Assembly (NCBI RefSeq): GCF_001528665.1
Contig: NZ_BBYJ01000013.1
Location: 182,442 to 246,441, forward strand
Direction: 5' to 3'
DNA: 64,000 nt
From: Microtetraspora malaysiensis
GTDB taxonomy: Bacteria; Actinomycetota; Actinomycetes; Streptosporangiales; Streptosporangiaceae
A program made the position numbers and the translations under genes. Positions within the stretch are counted from its first letter, which is position 1; each line of letters begins with the position of its first letter. Shown here piece by piece: positions 24,910-33,595 of this stretch. Below the pieces are notes generated by a model. That model did no database searches. It saw nothing but the letters and a program-made list of their open reading frames with translations, and was not told the DNA's origin.

Positions 24910-26388
24910 GTGAAACCGAAGTCCCTCATGGCGGGTGCGGCCGCTCTTGCCACGGCTGTGTTATTACAGCTGTCGGGAGTTGGCGCGGCATTCGCCGACA
25001 CACCGTCCGACTCGAGCCCGTCGGACAACTCCGCCCATGGCGGTCCGATCCTCGATGACGTCCACAACACCCCGACGACCGCCGTCGCAGGCAACGTCAC
25101 GTTCGTCGACAACGTCAGAGGAGTCAGCGGCTACTCGGCGCTGAACTTCATCCGCTACGACAAGTACGGCTACGACTTCATGTTCGCCAACGGCACCGGC
25201 GGGCTCGCCGTCTGGTCGCTGAAGGACCCCGAGCACCCGGCCCTGATCTCGAAGATCACGGCAGCCGAGCTGCGCCTGCCGGGGGACACCCAGGACAGGT
25301 TCTGGGAAGGCGAGAACATGACCGTCGACCCGAAGCGCAAGCTGGTCTTCCTCACCCGGGACCCGCGCGGCTTCGGCGGCACCGTCAAAACCGGTCAGTC
25401 CGGCGTCTACATCATCGACGTCAAGAATCCGTGGAAGCCGGAGACGGTCATCTTCCACCCGATCCCGGCCGGACACACGGCCACCTGCATCAACGACTGC
25501 AAGTACCTGTGGTCGGTCGGTCCGGCCAACACGGGCACGCCAGGCCAGGACCCCTCCTGGAACGGCGTACCGGTGCGGGTGACCGACATCCACGACATCA
25601 AGCACCCGTACACCTTCGACCGGGCGGTCGATCTCGACCGGCATGACGGGGTCACGGACTACGTGCACAGCGTCGATGTCGACAAGGACGGCATCGCCTG
25701 GGCCTCCGGTGAGGGCGGCGTGCGCGGCTACTGGACCGAGGGCAACCACTACGACCCGGTGCAGAAGCGCAACCGCGTCGCGACGGCGTACGACCCGGTG
25801 CCGTACGCGGGCGGGACCGTCGTCGCCACCAACCCGGCGGGCACCGACTTCTTCGACTACTTCGACCACAACGCCTACCACAACACCGAGAAGCTCGGCT
25901 CCTTCGACAAGGGCGAGCTGCTCTACATCACCAACGAGAACATCACGACCTGTTCGCAGGCGGGCGAGTTCAAGATCGCCTCGCTGAAGGGCAGCTACGA
26001 CGGTGAAGGCTGGCGTTCCACGCCGGAGAAGCCGTTCCGGCTGGAACTGATCAGCCACTGGTCTCCGTGGGGCAAGGAGGGGTCGGCCACCAGCGGTAGC
26101 TGCTCCGCGCACTGGTTCACGGTGAACGGCAACATCCTGGCGCAGGCGTGGTACGGGCAGGGCACCCGCTTCATCGACGTGTCCGACCCGAGGAACCCGA
26201 CCCAGGTCGGCTACTTCCGCGTGCCGTCGGGGCAGGGCGTGACCGGCGGCTCGGCGTCGGCCGCCTACTGGCACGACGGGCTGGTCTACGTCGCGGACTA
26301 CAACCGGGGCGTCGACGTCCTGCGGTTCGACGGCAAGCTGGCCGGAGAGCCGGACAAGAAGATCTGCTGGAACTCGTGCGACAAGTGA
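24910..26388 (+). CDS. Secreted LVIVD-repeat beta-propeller protein (copy A)
   Basis: The 492-residue protein has a signal peptide (KPKSLMAGAAALATAVLLQ to AFA) and a series of LVIVD-type blades (GLAVWSLKDPEHPALISKI, VYIIDVKNPWKPETVIF, TRFIDVSDPRNPTQVGYF, GVDVLRFDGK). Two C-x3-C pairs stand out: CINDC mid-protein and CWNSC four residues from the C-terminus. LVIVD propellers are extracellular proteins of unknown function. GTG at 24910 is preferred because GGAGG is just upstream. About 45% of residues appear identical to copy B at 30333. It heads a gene set with CopC-CopD. Confidence 0.85.
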   Translation: MKPKSLMAGAAALATAVLLQLSGVGAAFADTPSDSSPSDNSAHGGPILDDVHNTPTTAVAGNVTFVDNVRGVSGYSALNFIRYDKYGYDFMFANGTGGLAVWSLKDPEHPALISKITAAELRLPGDTQDRFWEGENMTVDPKRKLVFLTRDPRGFGGTVKTGQSGVYIIDVKNPWKPETVIFHPIPAGHTATCINDCKYLWSVGPANTGTPGQDPSWNGVPVRVTDIHDIKHPYTFDRAVDLDRHDGVTDYVHSVDVDKDGIAWASGEGGVRGYWTEGNHYDPVQKRNRVATAYDPVPYAGGTVVATNPAGTDFFDYFDHNAYHNTEKLGSFDKGELLYITNENITTCSQAGEFKIASLKGSYDGEGWRSTPEKPFRLELISHWSPWGKEGSATSGSCSAHWFTVNGNILAQAWYGQGTRFIDVSDPRNPTQVGYFRVPSGQGVTGGSASAAYWHDGLVYVADYNRGVDVLRFDGKLAGEPDKKICWNSCDK

Positions 26389-26406
26389 CCGTTTGAGCCA
26401 AAACAC

Positions 26407-26442
26407 CGGTCCGAGCGTGGCGACCGCCGCGCTCGGACCGGC
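26407..26442 (+). terminator. Hairpin between LVIVD copy A and its binding-protein gene
   Basis: CCGGTCCGAGCG (26407-26418) pairs perfectly with CGCTCGGACCGG (26431-26442) across a 12-base loop, with no T run. It lies only 30 bases before the next start. It could end the LVIVD transcript in part, so that the LVIVD protein is made in excess, or protect the messenger's 3' end. Confidence 0.65.
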
Positions 26443-26471
26443 TCTCGATGGTGACGACGTGGAGGTAGAGG

Positions 26472-27647
26472 GTGCGACGCAGAGGTGCCGTGCGCGCGGT
26501 CGCGCTGGGCGCGACCGCGCTGGTGGTGAGCGGTCTGCTCGACGCGTGCTCTGCCTCGGATGAGGGCGGCGGCGCCCCCAAGCCGCAGGGCGAGATCACG
26601 TTCGGGGTACTGGCCCCGCTCTCGGGCGACCTGGCCGAGCGTGGGCACGACCTCGTCGACGGAGCGCGGCTGGCCGCCGCCGAGATCAACGAACAGGGCG
26701 GGGTTCTGGGGCGGCAGGTGAGGCTGGCCGTCGAGGACGGCGGCTGCGCGTCGGCGACCGGCGAGCAGGCGGCGACGGAGCTGGCCGCCAAGAGCGTCGT
26801 GGCGGTGGTCGGCGGGCTGTGCGAGGACGCGGCGGTGACGGCGGCGAAAACCGTGGCTGCGGAAGGCACGCCGTTCCTGGTCTCCTCCGCCCGCGCCGAC
26901 CGGCTGGTCGGGGCCGAGCTGCCGTCGGTGTTCCCGATGGAGGGCACGGTCTACCAGGAGGCGCTGGCCGCGGTGCACTGGATGGGCTACCGGAGCCCCC
27001 AGCGGGTGGCGGTGCTCGGTGACGGCTCGCCGGCCTCGCAGCGGCTGTCCGGCCTGGTGACCGACCGGGTCAAGGCCGACGGCCTGAAGGTGAGCAGGCG
27101 AACCTCCGCCACGAAGGATCCCGATCTCGCGAAGCTCGCCCGCACCGTCACCGGATTCACGGCGGACTTCGTCTACTGGACGGGGGCGGCGGAACCGGGT
27201 GGACGGCTCGTGGGCGCACTACGTCACGCCGGCTACACCGGCTATTTCATGGCCTCCTCGGAGTCGGACAGCCCCGAGTTCCTACAGGCGGCGGGAGGAG
27301 CGGCCGAGGACGCGTTCCTCACCGCGTCCGCGGGCCCACGACTTCTCCCGGCAGCGGCAGACTGGGCTGCGCGCTTCAAGGGCCGCTACCGGCGGGACCC
27401 GGGCCGTGACGCGATGCAGGCCTACGACGGGCTCCGCGCGCTGGCGCAGGCGGTGCGCCAGGCGGGGGACACGACTCCCTCGAAGGTCGTCGACAACCTC
27501 CCGCGGCTCGAGGACTTCACCACCTTCACCGGGGCGCTCCGCTTCGCCGCCGATCACTCGCTGGCGTACGACAACTACGTCATCGCCCAGGTCAAGGGCG
27601 GCACGTTCACCCTGGCCAGCAAGCTTCGTACGGACCCGGTCGGATGA
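26472..27647 (+). CDS. Type-1 periplasmic-binding lipoprotein (branched-chain amino-acid-binding-like), copy A
   Basis: The 391-residue protein has a lipoprotein signal with the lipobox Cys at residue 26 (SGLLDAC) and a Leu/Ile/Val-binding type fold (ITFGVLAPLSGDLAERGHDL, VAVVGGLCEDAAVTAAK, YRRDPGRDAMQAYDGLRALAQ). Such proteins normally deliver ligands to ABC permeases, yet none is encoded here. Extra cysteines in the first lobe (GGCASAT, GGLCEDA) are shared with copy B. It is coupled to the CopC-CopD gene by an ATGA overlap. Its role could be ligand sensing rather than import. Confidence 0.82.
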   Translation: MRRRGAVRAVALGATALVVSGLLDACSASDEGGGAPKPQGEITFGVLAPLSGDLAERGHDLVDGARLAAAEINEQGGVLGRQVRLAVEDGGCASATGEQAATELAAKSVVAVVGGLCEDAAVTAAKTVAAEGTPFLVSSARADRLVGAELPSVFPMEGTVYQEALAAVHWMGYRSPQRVAVLGDGSPASQRLSGLVTDRVKADGLKVSRRTSATKDPDLAKLARTVTGFTADFVYWTGAAEPGGRLVGALRHAGYTGYFMASSESDSPEFLQAAGGAAEDAFLTASAGPRLLPAAADWAARFKGRYRRDPGRDAMQAYDGLRALAQAVRQAGDTTPSKVVDNLPRLEDFTTFTGALRFAADHSLAYDNYVIAQVKGGTFTLASKLRTDPVG

Positions 27648-29512
27648 CGCGCGGTATGCGCCCCGCCGGACATCGCCGGGTCCGGCTGATCGCGCGGCTG
27701 GCGGTGGTCGCGTTCCTCGTGGCCGGCGGCCTGGTCGCGGACCTCGTCTCCGTCGTGGCCACCCATCCGGCGTACGCGCATGCCTACCTGCTGGAGACCT
27801 CGCCTGTCGACGGCGAGGTGCTGGCCTCTCCCCCGGCTGAGGTCCGGCTCCGCTTCAACGAGGCGGTGAGCTTCAACCAGCGGTCGATTCAGCTGCTCGA
27901 CGTGACCGCGAAGAAGCTGGCGATCGGTACCCCGGGGCACGTGGACGGGAAGGCCAACACGGCGAGGGTGAGCCTGCCCACGGATCTGGCCGAGGGAACC
28001 TACGTCCTGGCCTGGCGAGTCACGTCCGCTGACTCGCACGTGGTGTCGGGTGCGCTCAGCTTCAGCGTCGGCCACCCGAGCGCGCTGGCCGCCCCGGTGG
28101 AGCAGGATGCCGACCCCGCCGTCCCCGTCGTCGACGCGGTCGGCCGCGGCCTTGCCTTTCTCGGTGTGGCCCTCGCCCTCGGTGGTGCGCTGTTCCTCGC
28201 CGTGCTCTGGCCCGCGGGCCGCGATGACCGCCGCGGCCGGCGCATCGTGTGGTCCGGCTTCGCCGCGCTGACGGCCGGCACCGTGGTGGTCCTGCTCGTA
28301 CAGGGGCCGTACGCCGCCGGCACGTCGCTGACCGGGGTGTTCGACCCTGAACTGCTCGGCGCGACGCTGTCCACGCGGTTGGGCCAGGCGCTGCTGGTGC
28401 GGCTGGTGATCGTGCTCGCCCTCGGTGTGGCCTTCGGGGTCGCCGTGCGCCCCTCCCCGCCCCCTGCCGGCGCCGGGACCGCCCACGCCGGGGCGGCCGG
28501 CGTCACCCGCCGGGTCGTCCTGCCCGCGGTCGCCGCGGCCGGTGCCGTCGCCGTGACGTTGACCTGGACGCTGGCAGATCACGCGCAGACCGGCGTGCAG
28601 ACCTGGCTGGCCGTTCCGGCGACGAGCCTGCACCTGCTCGCCATGGCCCTGTGGCTGGGCGGCCTGATCGTGCTCGCGGCCTGCGTGCTCATCCCGGAGG
28701 GGAGGCGGGAGCCCACCCGCGCCGTCTCCCTGGAGCCCGCGCTCCCGAGGTTCTCCCAGCTCGCGCAGATCTGCTTCGCCGTGATCGCGGTGACCGGCGT
28801 ATACCTGTCCTGGCGGCAGGTGGGGACGTGGGGTGCGCTCGGCGGGACCGACTTCGGGCGGCTGCTTCTCGGCAAGCTCGCCGCCGTCCTCGCCGTGGTG
28901 GGTCTTGCCGCCGGAGCGCGGCGGTTCGTGCGGCGGCACAGCCGCGAACACAGTCGCGAGCACAGTCGCGAGCACGGCCGCGAACACGGCCGCGAACACG
29001 GCCGCGAACCTCTCGGCCTCGACGCCGCGCCCTCCGCCGCGGTGCGCCGGCTGCGCCGTTCGGTCATGGCCGAAGTCGTGCTCGGGATCTCCGTCGTGTC
29101 GATCACGGCCGTCCTGGTCGACACCGCCCCGGCCCGCATCAGCTACGCGCCGCCGGTGCACACCAAGGTCCCTGTTCCCGCCGCCGCGGACGGGGCCGGC
29201 CCGGCCACCGGGCTGCGGGGCGGCTCGGTCGAGGTGAAGATCGAGCCGGCGAGGTCGGGCGGCAACGTGGCCGACATCTACCTCACCGGGCGGGACGGCT
29301 CGCTGGTCGCGGTCCCCGAGGTCTCCGGTGAGCTCGAGTCGGGCGACCGCAGTGTTCCGGCGTTCCCCGTCAAGATCTCCGCAGCCGAGCCGGGCCACTA
29401 CGTGGCGAACTCGATGTCCATCCCCTTCCCGGGGGCGTGGGTGCTGCGACTGGACATCCGCGTCTCCGACTTCGACGAGACACCCGTGCGTGTCCCGTTC
29501 ACGGCACGCTGA
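27644..29512 (+). CDS. CopC-CopD copper-resistance/uptake fusion protein
   Basis: The 622-residue protein begins with a signal peptide followed by a CopC domain whose mature N-terminus carries the copper-ligand His (AYAHAYLLETSPVDGEVLAS) and the later ADSHVVSGALSFSVG motif. A CopD membrane domain of about eight helices follows (residues about 160-440). After the last helices comes a small extracellular beta domain (EVKIEPARSGGNVADIYLTG). CopC/CopD proteins bind copper outside and help move it through the membrane. A cytoplasmic-side or loop segment carries six His-Ser/Gly-Arg-Glu repeats. It sits inside the first LVIVD module. Confidence 0.9.
   Translation: MTRGMRPAGHRRVRLIARLAVVAFLVAGGLVADLVSVVATHPAYAHAYLLETSPVDGEVLASPPAEVRLRFNEAVSFNQRSIQLLDVTAKKLAIGTPGHVDGKANTARVSLPTDLAEGTYVLAWRVTSADSHVVSGALSFSVGHPSALAAPVEQDADPAVPVVDAVGRGLAFLGVALALGGALFLAVLWPAGRDDRRGRRIVWSGFAALTAGTVVVLLVQGPYAAGTSLTGVFDPELLGATLSTRLGQALLVRLVIVLALGVAFGVAVRPSPPPAGAGTAHAGAAGVTRRVVLPAVAAAGAVAVTLTWTLADHAQTGVQTWLAVPATSLHLLAMALWLGGLIVLAACVLIPEGRREPTRAVSLEPALPRFSQLAQICFAVIAVTGVYLSWRQVGTWGALGGTDFGRLLLGKLAAVLAVVGLAAGARRFVRRHSREHSREHSREHGREHGREHGREPLGLDAAPSAAVRRLRRSVMAEVVLGISVVSITAVLVDTAPARISYAPPVHTKVPVPAAADGAGPATGLRGGSVEVKIEPARSGGNVADIYLTGRDGSLVAVPEVSGELESGDRSVPAFPVKISAAEPGHYVANSMSIPFPGAWVLRLDIRVSDFDETPVRVPFTAR
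28937..29008 (+). repeat. Six 12-bp coding repeats (H-S/G-R-E)
   Basis: Six tandem 12-base units (cacagccgcgaa and variants) encode three HSRE and three HGRE units within the CopC-CopD protein, after a run of Arg. The block adds six evenly spaced histidines next to the membrane domain, fit for metal binding, and is prone to change in copy number. Confidence 0.85.
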
Positions 29513-29528
29513 AAGGCTGGTGGCACGC

Positions 29529-30293
29529 ATGCGAGGCGTTGACCGGAAAGCGTCCCGGCGCCGGGTGACCCGCCGGGTGAGCGGGACCGCCGCCGGCCTG
29601 CTCGCCCTCGGTGTCCTGACGGGTTGCTCCGGCGGGGCTCCGCAGGCGTTGACCAAGCCGCCCTACACCCTGGACTCCATCCGGTCCGGCCTCGTCAGCC
29701 CCGGCGACCTGGGCGAAGGCGCGACCGAGTTCAAGGACAACGGCCACGCCTCGCACGTCGTCTACACGCCCCCGAACAGCATCCCGACCTGTCCGTACGT
29801 CCAGCGCTCCGAGAATGTCGAGGTCGATGTGCGGCCGGCGGTCGAGCCGGTGGGCGGGATGCCGACCGGGCGGTTCATCGTCGGCCCGCAACTCGCGGGT
29901 ACGTCGTCGCTTCCGGTCGTCACACAGGGTGCGGCGGTCTTCACGAGCTCCTCGCTCGCCGACAACACGATGGACACCGTCGTGGCCGAGTCGGCCAAGT
30001 GCCCGGAGACGTTCGGTGTGCTCGGCGGACCGCCGACCGTCGTCGGCGATTACACGGTCGGCAGCCGGCAGATCGAGATGGAGGGATGGAAGGGGTTCGC
30101 CCAACATCTCGTGCACACCTCGCCCCCGGAGGTGAACCCGGACACCTACGACGATCTGGTCACCGTCGTGGTGCACAAGGCCAACGCCATCATCTACGTC
30201 GGCTATGCGCAGATCAAGGCAGTGGGCCAGCGCGCCGACTCCGACGAGAAGGTCAAGGCGTTGATGAAGACGACGCTGGCCCGCCTCGGCTAG
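29529..30293 (+). CDS. Lipoprotein of unknown function, copy A
   Basis: The 254-residue lipoprotein has a lipobox Cys at residue 33 (LGVLTGCSGG) and an extracellular domain with conserved pieces PTCPYVQRSENVEVDV, GDYTVGSRQIEMEGWKGF and a late KANAIIYVGYAQIK. It resembles small sensor-domain-like lipoproteins of actinomycetes, but I cannot name the family. ATG at 29529 is preferred over GTG at 29520 for ribosome-site spacing. A clear paralogue lies at 33596, so the gene belongs to the duplicated module. Confidence 0.72.
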   Translation: MRGVDRKASRRRVTRRVSGTAAGLLALGVLTGCSGGAPQALTKPPYTLDSIRSGLVSPGDLGEGATEFKDNGHASHVVYTPPNSIPTCPYVQRSENVEVDVRPAVEPVGGMPTGRFIVGPQLAGTSSLPVVTQGAAVFTSSSLADNTMDTVVAESAKCPETFGVLGGPPTVVGDYTVGSRQIEMEGWKGFAQHLVHTSPPEVNPDTYDDLVTVVVHKANAIIYVGYAQIKAVGQRADSDEKVKALMKTTLARLG

Positions 30294-30332
30294 CGCCGCA
30301 TCCAAAAGATCCTATTGGAGGTTTGCGGAACG

Positions 30333-32207
30333 GTGAGATTCTTACCTGTTGGAAAAGCGTTGAAGGGCAGAGCCCTTCTGGCGAGCACGGCCGCGCTCGT
30401 CACGGCGGTCGTGCTGCAGACGGCGAGCCTCGGCCCGGCATTCGCGGACCCGTCCGGTCCGGTCAACCCCGGCACGGTCGGGTCCGCCAATGCCGAGGCG
30501 ACCAGCCTGCGGAACCGGGCGGACGCGGCCGCGAAGGACGCCGCCAGGGCGGCCGCTCGTCTGGACGAGGCCAAGGCCACGGCTGAGGAGGAGGCGCAGA
30601 AGGCCGCCGACGCCGCCGCCACGGCTGAGGAGTCGGGCACGATCTCCGACAAGAACAAGGCGGAGGCTGCCGCCGCGAAGGCCGCGCAGGCATCCGCCAA
30701 GGCGGCGCAGGCGCAGCTGGAGTACAACGAGAAGGCCGCCGCGTCGGCGGCGGCGGCCGCGGCAGCGGAAGCGGCGGCGAACAACGCCGAGCGTGAGGCC
30801 GCGTCGCTGGCCGGTGTCACCGACGGCATCGGCGCCGAGGGAACGCAGACCCTCCCGGACACCGGGGTGTTCCCCGACAACGCCGCGCACAGCGACAACG
30901 TCGAGGTCGTCGGCCACGCGCGCGGGGTGCTGTCCGGCAACCCGAGCTGCCCCGCCTTCAAGTCGGCGAAATGCCCCGCGTTCTCGTCGCTGAACTTCGT
31001 GCACTACGAGAAGCTCGGCTACGACGTCATGGTCGCCAACGGCACCGGCGGCCTGGCCATCTGGTCGCTGAAGGACCCCGAGCACCCGACGTACATCTCT
31101 GAGGTCACCGTCAACCAGCTGAAGCAGCCGGGCGAGACCATGACCCAGTTCTGGGAGGGCGAGAACCTCACGGTCGACAGCAGGCGCAAGCTCGTCTTCA
31201 TGACCCGCGACTCGGGTCAGAAGGGCCTGTTCATCATCGACATCAAGGACCCGTGGCACCCGGCGCTGCTGGGCTTCCACCCGGTCCCGCTCGGCCACAC
31301 CGCGACCTGCATCAACGACTGCCGTTTCATCTGGTCGGTGGGATCGGGCGTGCGCGGCGTGAGCTCCCCCGTCTACGTGACCGACGTACGTGACGTCAAC
31401 CACCCGTTCACCTACAGCCAGGCCGTCGTCTCCGACGTCCGGCGCACCGGTGCGACGAGCGGCTCCACGCACAGCGTCGACGTCGACTTCGACGGCGTCG
31501 TCTGGGTGTCGGGCAGCGGCGGCGTGCGCGGCTACTGGACGGACGGGAAGCACGTCGACCCGGCGACGCAGACCAAGCGCTACGCGACGGCCTATGACCC
31601 GATCCCGTACGCGGGCGGGAGCATCGGCGGCTCGGAGGGCTCCTTCCTGCACAACGCCTACCGCTTCCCGAACGCCCTGGGAGATCGCCCCAAGGGTGAT
31701 GTGCTCCTCATCACCAACGAGAACAACAACCAGGACTGCTCGAAGGCCGGCGTGTTCATCCTGGCGTCGCTCGAAGGGACACACGACGCCGACGGGATCA
31801 CCTCCACTCCGGAGAACCCGGTCAAGATGACGCGGCTCGCCACGTACAGCCCGGGGGGCAAGCCCGGCCACTACGTCGACCCGACGGGTAAGGCCGGCGA
31901 CTGCTCCGCGCACTGGTTCACGGTGAACGGGAACATCGTCGTCGGCGGCTACTACGAGCAGGGCGTCCGGTTCCTGGACATCTCCGACCCGAGGAACCCG
32001 CAGCAGGTCGGCTGGTTCCGGGTGCCCGACCGAAACGGCGGCTCCGACGGCCCGGCGATCATCGGGAGCAACGCCTCCTCGGCCTACTGGCACAACGGGT
32101 ACGTCTACGTCCCCGACTACGGCCGTGGCGTCGACATCCTGAAGTTCACCGGCGACATTCCCGGCAAGCGGGAGAAGAAGGTCTGCTGGAACTCCTGCGA
32201 GAAGTAG
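30333..32207 (+). CDS. Secreted LVIVD-repeat protein with Ala-rich coiled-coil stalk (copy B)
   Basis: The 624-residue protein has a signal peptide and then a roughly 110-residue segment of Ala, Glu, Lys and Arg (ADAAAKDAARAAARLDEAKA and similar) predicted to form a long coiled coil. The LVIVD propeller follows (GLAIWSLKDPEHPTYISEV, LFIIDIKDPWHPALLGF, VRFLDISDPRNPQQVGWF). As in copy A it carries CINDC and ends with CWNSCEK. An extra Cys pair (PSCPAFKSAKCPAF) precedes the first blade. GTG 30333 is chosen because GGAGG overlaps the alternative TTG at 30315. The stalk is the main difference from copy A. Confidence 0.85.
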   Translation: MRFLPVGKALKGRALLASTAALVTAVVLQTASLGPAFADPSGPVNPGTVGSANAEATSLRNRADAAAKDAARAAARLDEAKATAEEEAQKAADAAATAEESGTISDKNKAEAAAAKAAQASAKAAQAQLEYNEKAAASAAAAAAAEAAANNAEREAASLAGVTDGIGAEGTQTLPDTGVFPDNAAHSDNVEVVGHARGVLSGNPSCPAFKSAKCPAFSSLNFVHYEKLGYDVMVANGTGGLAIWSLKDPEHPTYISEVTVNQLKQPGETMTQFWEGENLTVDSRRKLVFMTRDSGQKGLFIIDIKDPWHPALLGFHPVPLGHTATCINDCRFIWSVGSGVRGVSSPVYVTDVRDVNHPFTYSQAVVSDVRRTGATSGSTHSVDVDFDGVVWVSGSGGVRGYWTDGKHVDPATQTKRYATAYDPIPYAGGSIGGSEGSFLHNAYRFPNALGDRPKGDVLLITNENNNQDCSKAGVFILASLEGTHDADGITSTPENPVKMTRLATYSPGGKPGHYVDPTGKAGDCSAHWFTVNGNIVVGGYYEQGVRFLDISDPRNPQQVGWFRVPDRNGGSDGPAIIGSNASSAYWHNGYVYVPDYGRGVDILKFTGDIPGKREKKVCWNSCEK

Positions 32208-32227
32208 GCCCCCGGCAGGCACCTCCG

Positions 32228-32272
32228 CCCGCTCGCGGGCTCGCGTCACCACGGCGCGAGCCCGTGAGCGGG
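32228..32272 (+). terminator. Hairpin between LVIVD copy B and its binding-protein gene
   Basis: CCCGCTCGCGGGCTCGCG (32228-32245) pairs with CGCGAGCCCGTGAGCGGG (32255-32272) with one mismatch and a 9-base loop. It stands in the same relative place as the hairpin after copy A, so the arrangement is kept in both modules. Confidence 0.65.
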
Positions 32273-32341
32273 CACCCGGGGCTCCCTTCCCGTTCCCTGG
32301 GCCCCGCCCCCTTCAACACGTACCGGAGCGAGAAGCACCCC

Positions 32342-33550
32342 ATGCAGCTTCCGACGAACCTCGACCGCCGTGGCCGGACCCGCCGCATCCGCTGGCTCGT
32401 GCCGTTGGCCCTCACCGCCCTCACGCTCCCGGCCGCGGGCGGGTGCAGCTCAGACGGCGCCACGCCGGCCGCCCCCAGGGGGGACATCGCCTTCGGTGTG
32501 ATCGCCCCGCTGTCCGGACCGGAAAGCGCGCGCGGGCAGGACCTGGTGGATGGGGCGCAGATGGCCGCGAACGACCTCAACGTCCGGGGCGGGGTCATCG
32601 GGCTGCACGTCTCCCTGGTCACCGTCGACGACGAGTGCCTCGACGACAGCGGCAAGGAGGCGGCGAAGCGGCTCCACCTCACCGAGAGCGTCGCCGGCGC
32701 GGTCGGAGGCGTCTGCGACGACGCCGCCGAGGCCGCCGCGCGGGTCCTCGGCGGCAACGGACTGCCGTTCCTCATCAGCTCCGCCAACTCACCCACTCTG
32801 GTCAGCGCGGAGGACACTCCTACGGCCTATCTCACCAACGGCACGCCGTACCAGGAAGCGCTGGCGACCGTGCACTGGATGGCCTACAACACCGCGCAGC
32901 GGCTCGCGGTGGTCGCTGATGACGCCCCGGAGTCCGCATACCTGGTCAAACAGGTGATCTCGGTGGCCTCACCCGTTCCCAAGGTGGTCAGCAAGCAGAC
33001 CCTGACGGCCGGGCGGCAGGACATCGCCGCGACGGCGGCCACCGCGCTGGCCGCCGACCCCGACGTCGTGTACTGGGCCGGCTCGGCCCGGGAGTCCGGC
33101 CGGCTCGCCGCAGCGCTACGGAAGGCCGGATACAAGGGCATGTACATCGCCTCCGCGGAGTCGGAGAGCCCCGATTTCCGGTCGGCCGCAGGCACTGACG
33201 GCGCCGAGGGCGCATACGTGATCACCACGGCCAGCCCGCAGAACCTCCCCGCCACCGAGGCGTGGACCAAGCGTTTCACCAAGGCCTTCGGCCGCGCGCC
33301 GGGGCGGGACGCGCTGCAGGCCTATGACGCGCTGCGCGCCCTGGGGCAGGCCGTGACGCAGACGGGAAAGGTGGACCGCGCACTGAACAGCGAGCAGCTG
33401 ACCAAGCTCGAGGACACCTTCACCACGTTCATGGGCGCGCTGAGGTTCGCTCCCGACCACACGGTCAAATACGACAACCACCTCGTGCTGACCGTCAAAA
33501 GCGGTGCCTTCACCCTCGCCGGCACGCTGCGTCCGGACAACGACACGTGA
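32342..33550 (+). CDS. Type-1 periplasmic-binding lipoprotein, copy B
   Basis: The 402-residue paralogue of the protein encoded at 26472 has lipobox Cys35 (PAAGGCSS), IAFGVIAPLSGPESARGQDL, VDDECLDDS and AGAVGGVCDDAAEAAARVL, and a C-terminal domain with GRAPGRDALQAYDALRALGQ. The shared extra cysteines and shared tail (TFTTFMGALRFAPDH versus FTTFTGALRFAADH) show a duplication within this locus. ATG at 32342 is chosen because the signal peptide begins there; the longer frame to 32264 runs into the hairpin. No permease gene is present. Confidence 0.8.
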   Translation: MQLPTNLDRRGRTRRIRWLVPLALTALTLPAAGGCSSDGATPAAPRGDIAFGVIAPLSGPESARGQDLVDGAQMAANDLNVRGGVIGLHVSLVTVDDECLDDSGKEAAKRLHLTESVAGAVGGVCDDAAEAAARVLGGNGLPFLISSANSPTLVSAEDTPTAYLTNGTPYQEALATVHWMAYNTAQRLAVVADDAPESAYLVKQVISVASPVPKVVSKQTLTAGRQDIAATAATALAADPDVVYWAGSARESGRLAAALRKAGYKGMYIASAESESPDFRSAAGTDGAEGAYVITTASPQNLPATEAWTKRFTKAFGRAPGRDALQAYDALRALGQAVTQTGKVDRALNSEQLTKLEDTFTTFMGALRFAPDHTVKYDNHLVLTVKSGAFTLAGTLRPDNDT

Positions 33551-33595
33551 CGGCCCGTGGTCGATCGCAGCCTCCCCCGACGAAGTGAGCCATCC

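Noticed and set aside
28937-29008. Regular short repeats considered as a CRISPR array.
   Set aside because: Units are 12 bp with no spacers and lie inside the CopC-CopD reading frame.
26472-33550. The two binding lipoproteins as parts of a complete amino-acid ABC importer.
   Set aside because: No permease or ATPase gene is present anywhere in the locus.
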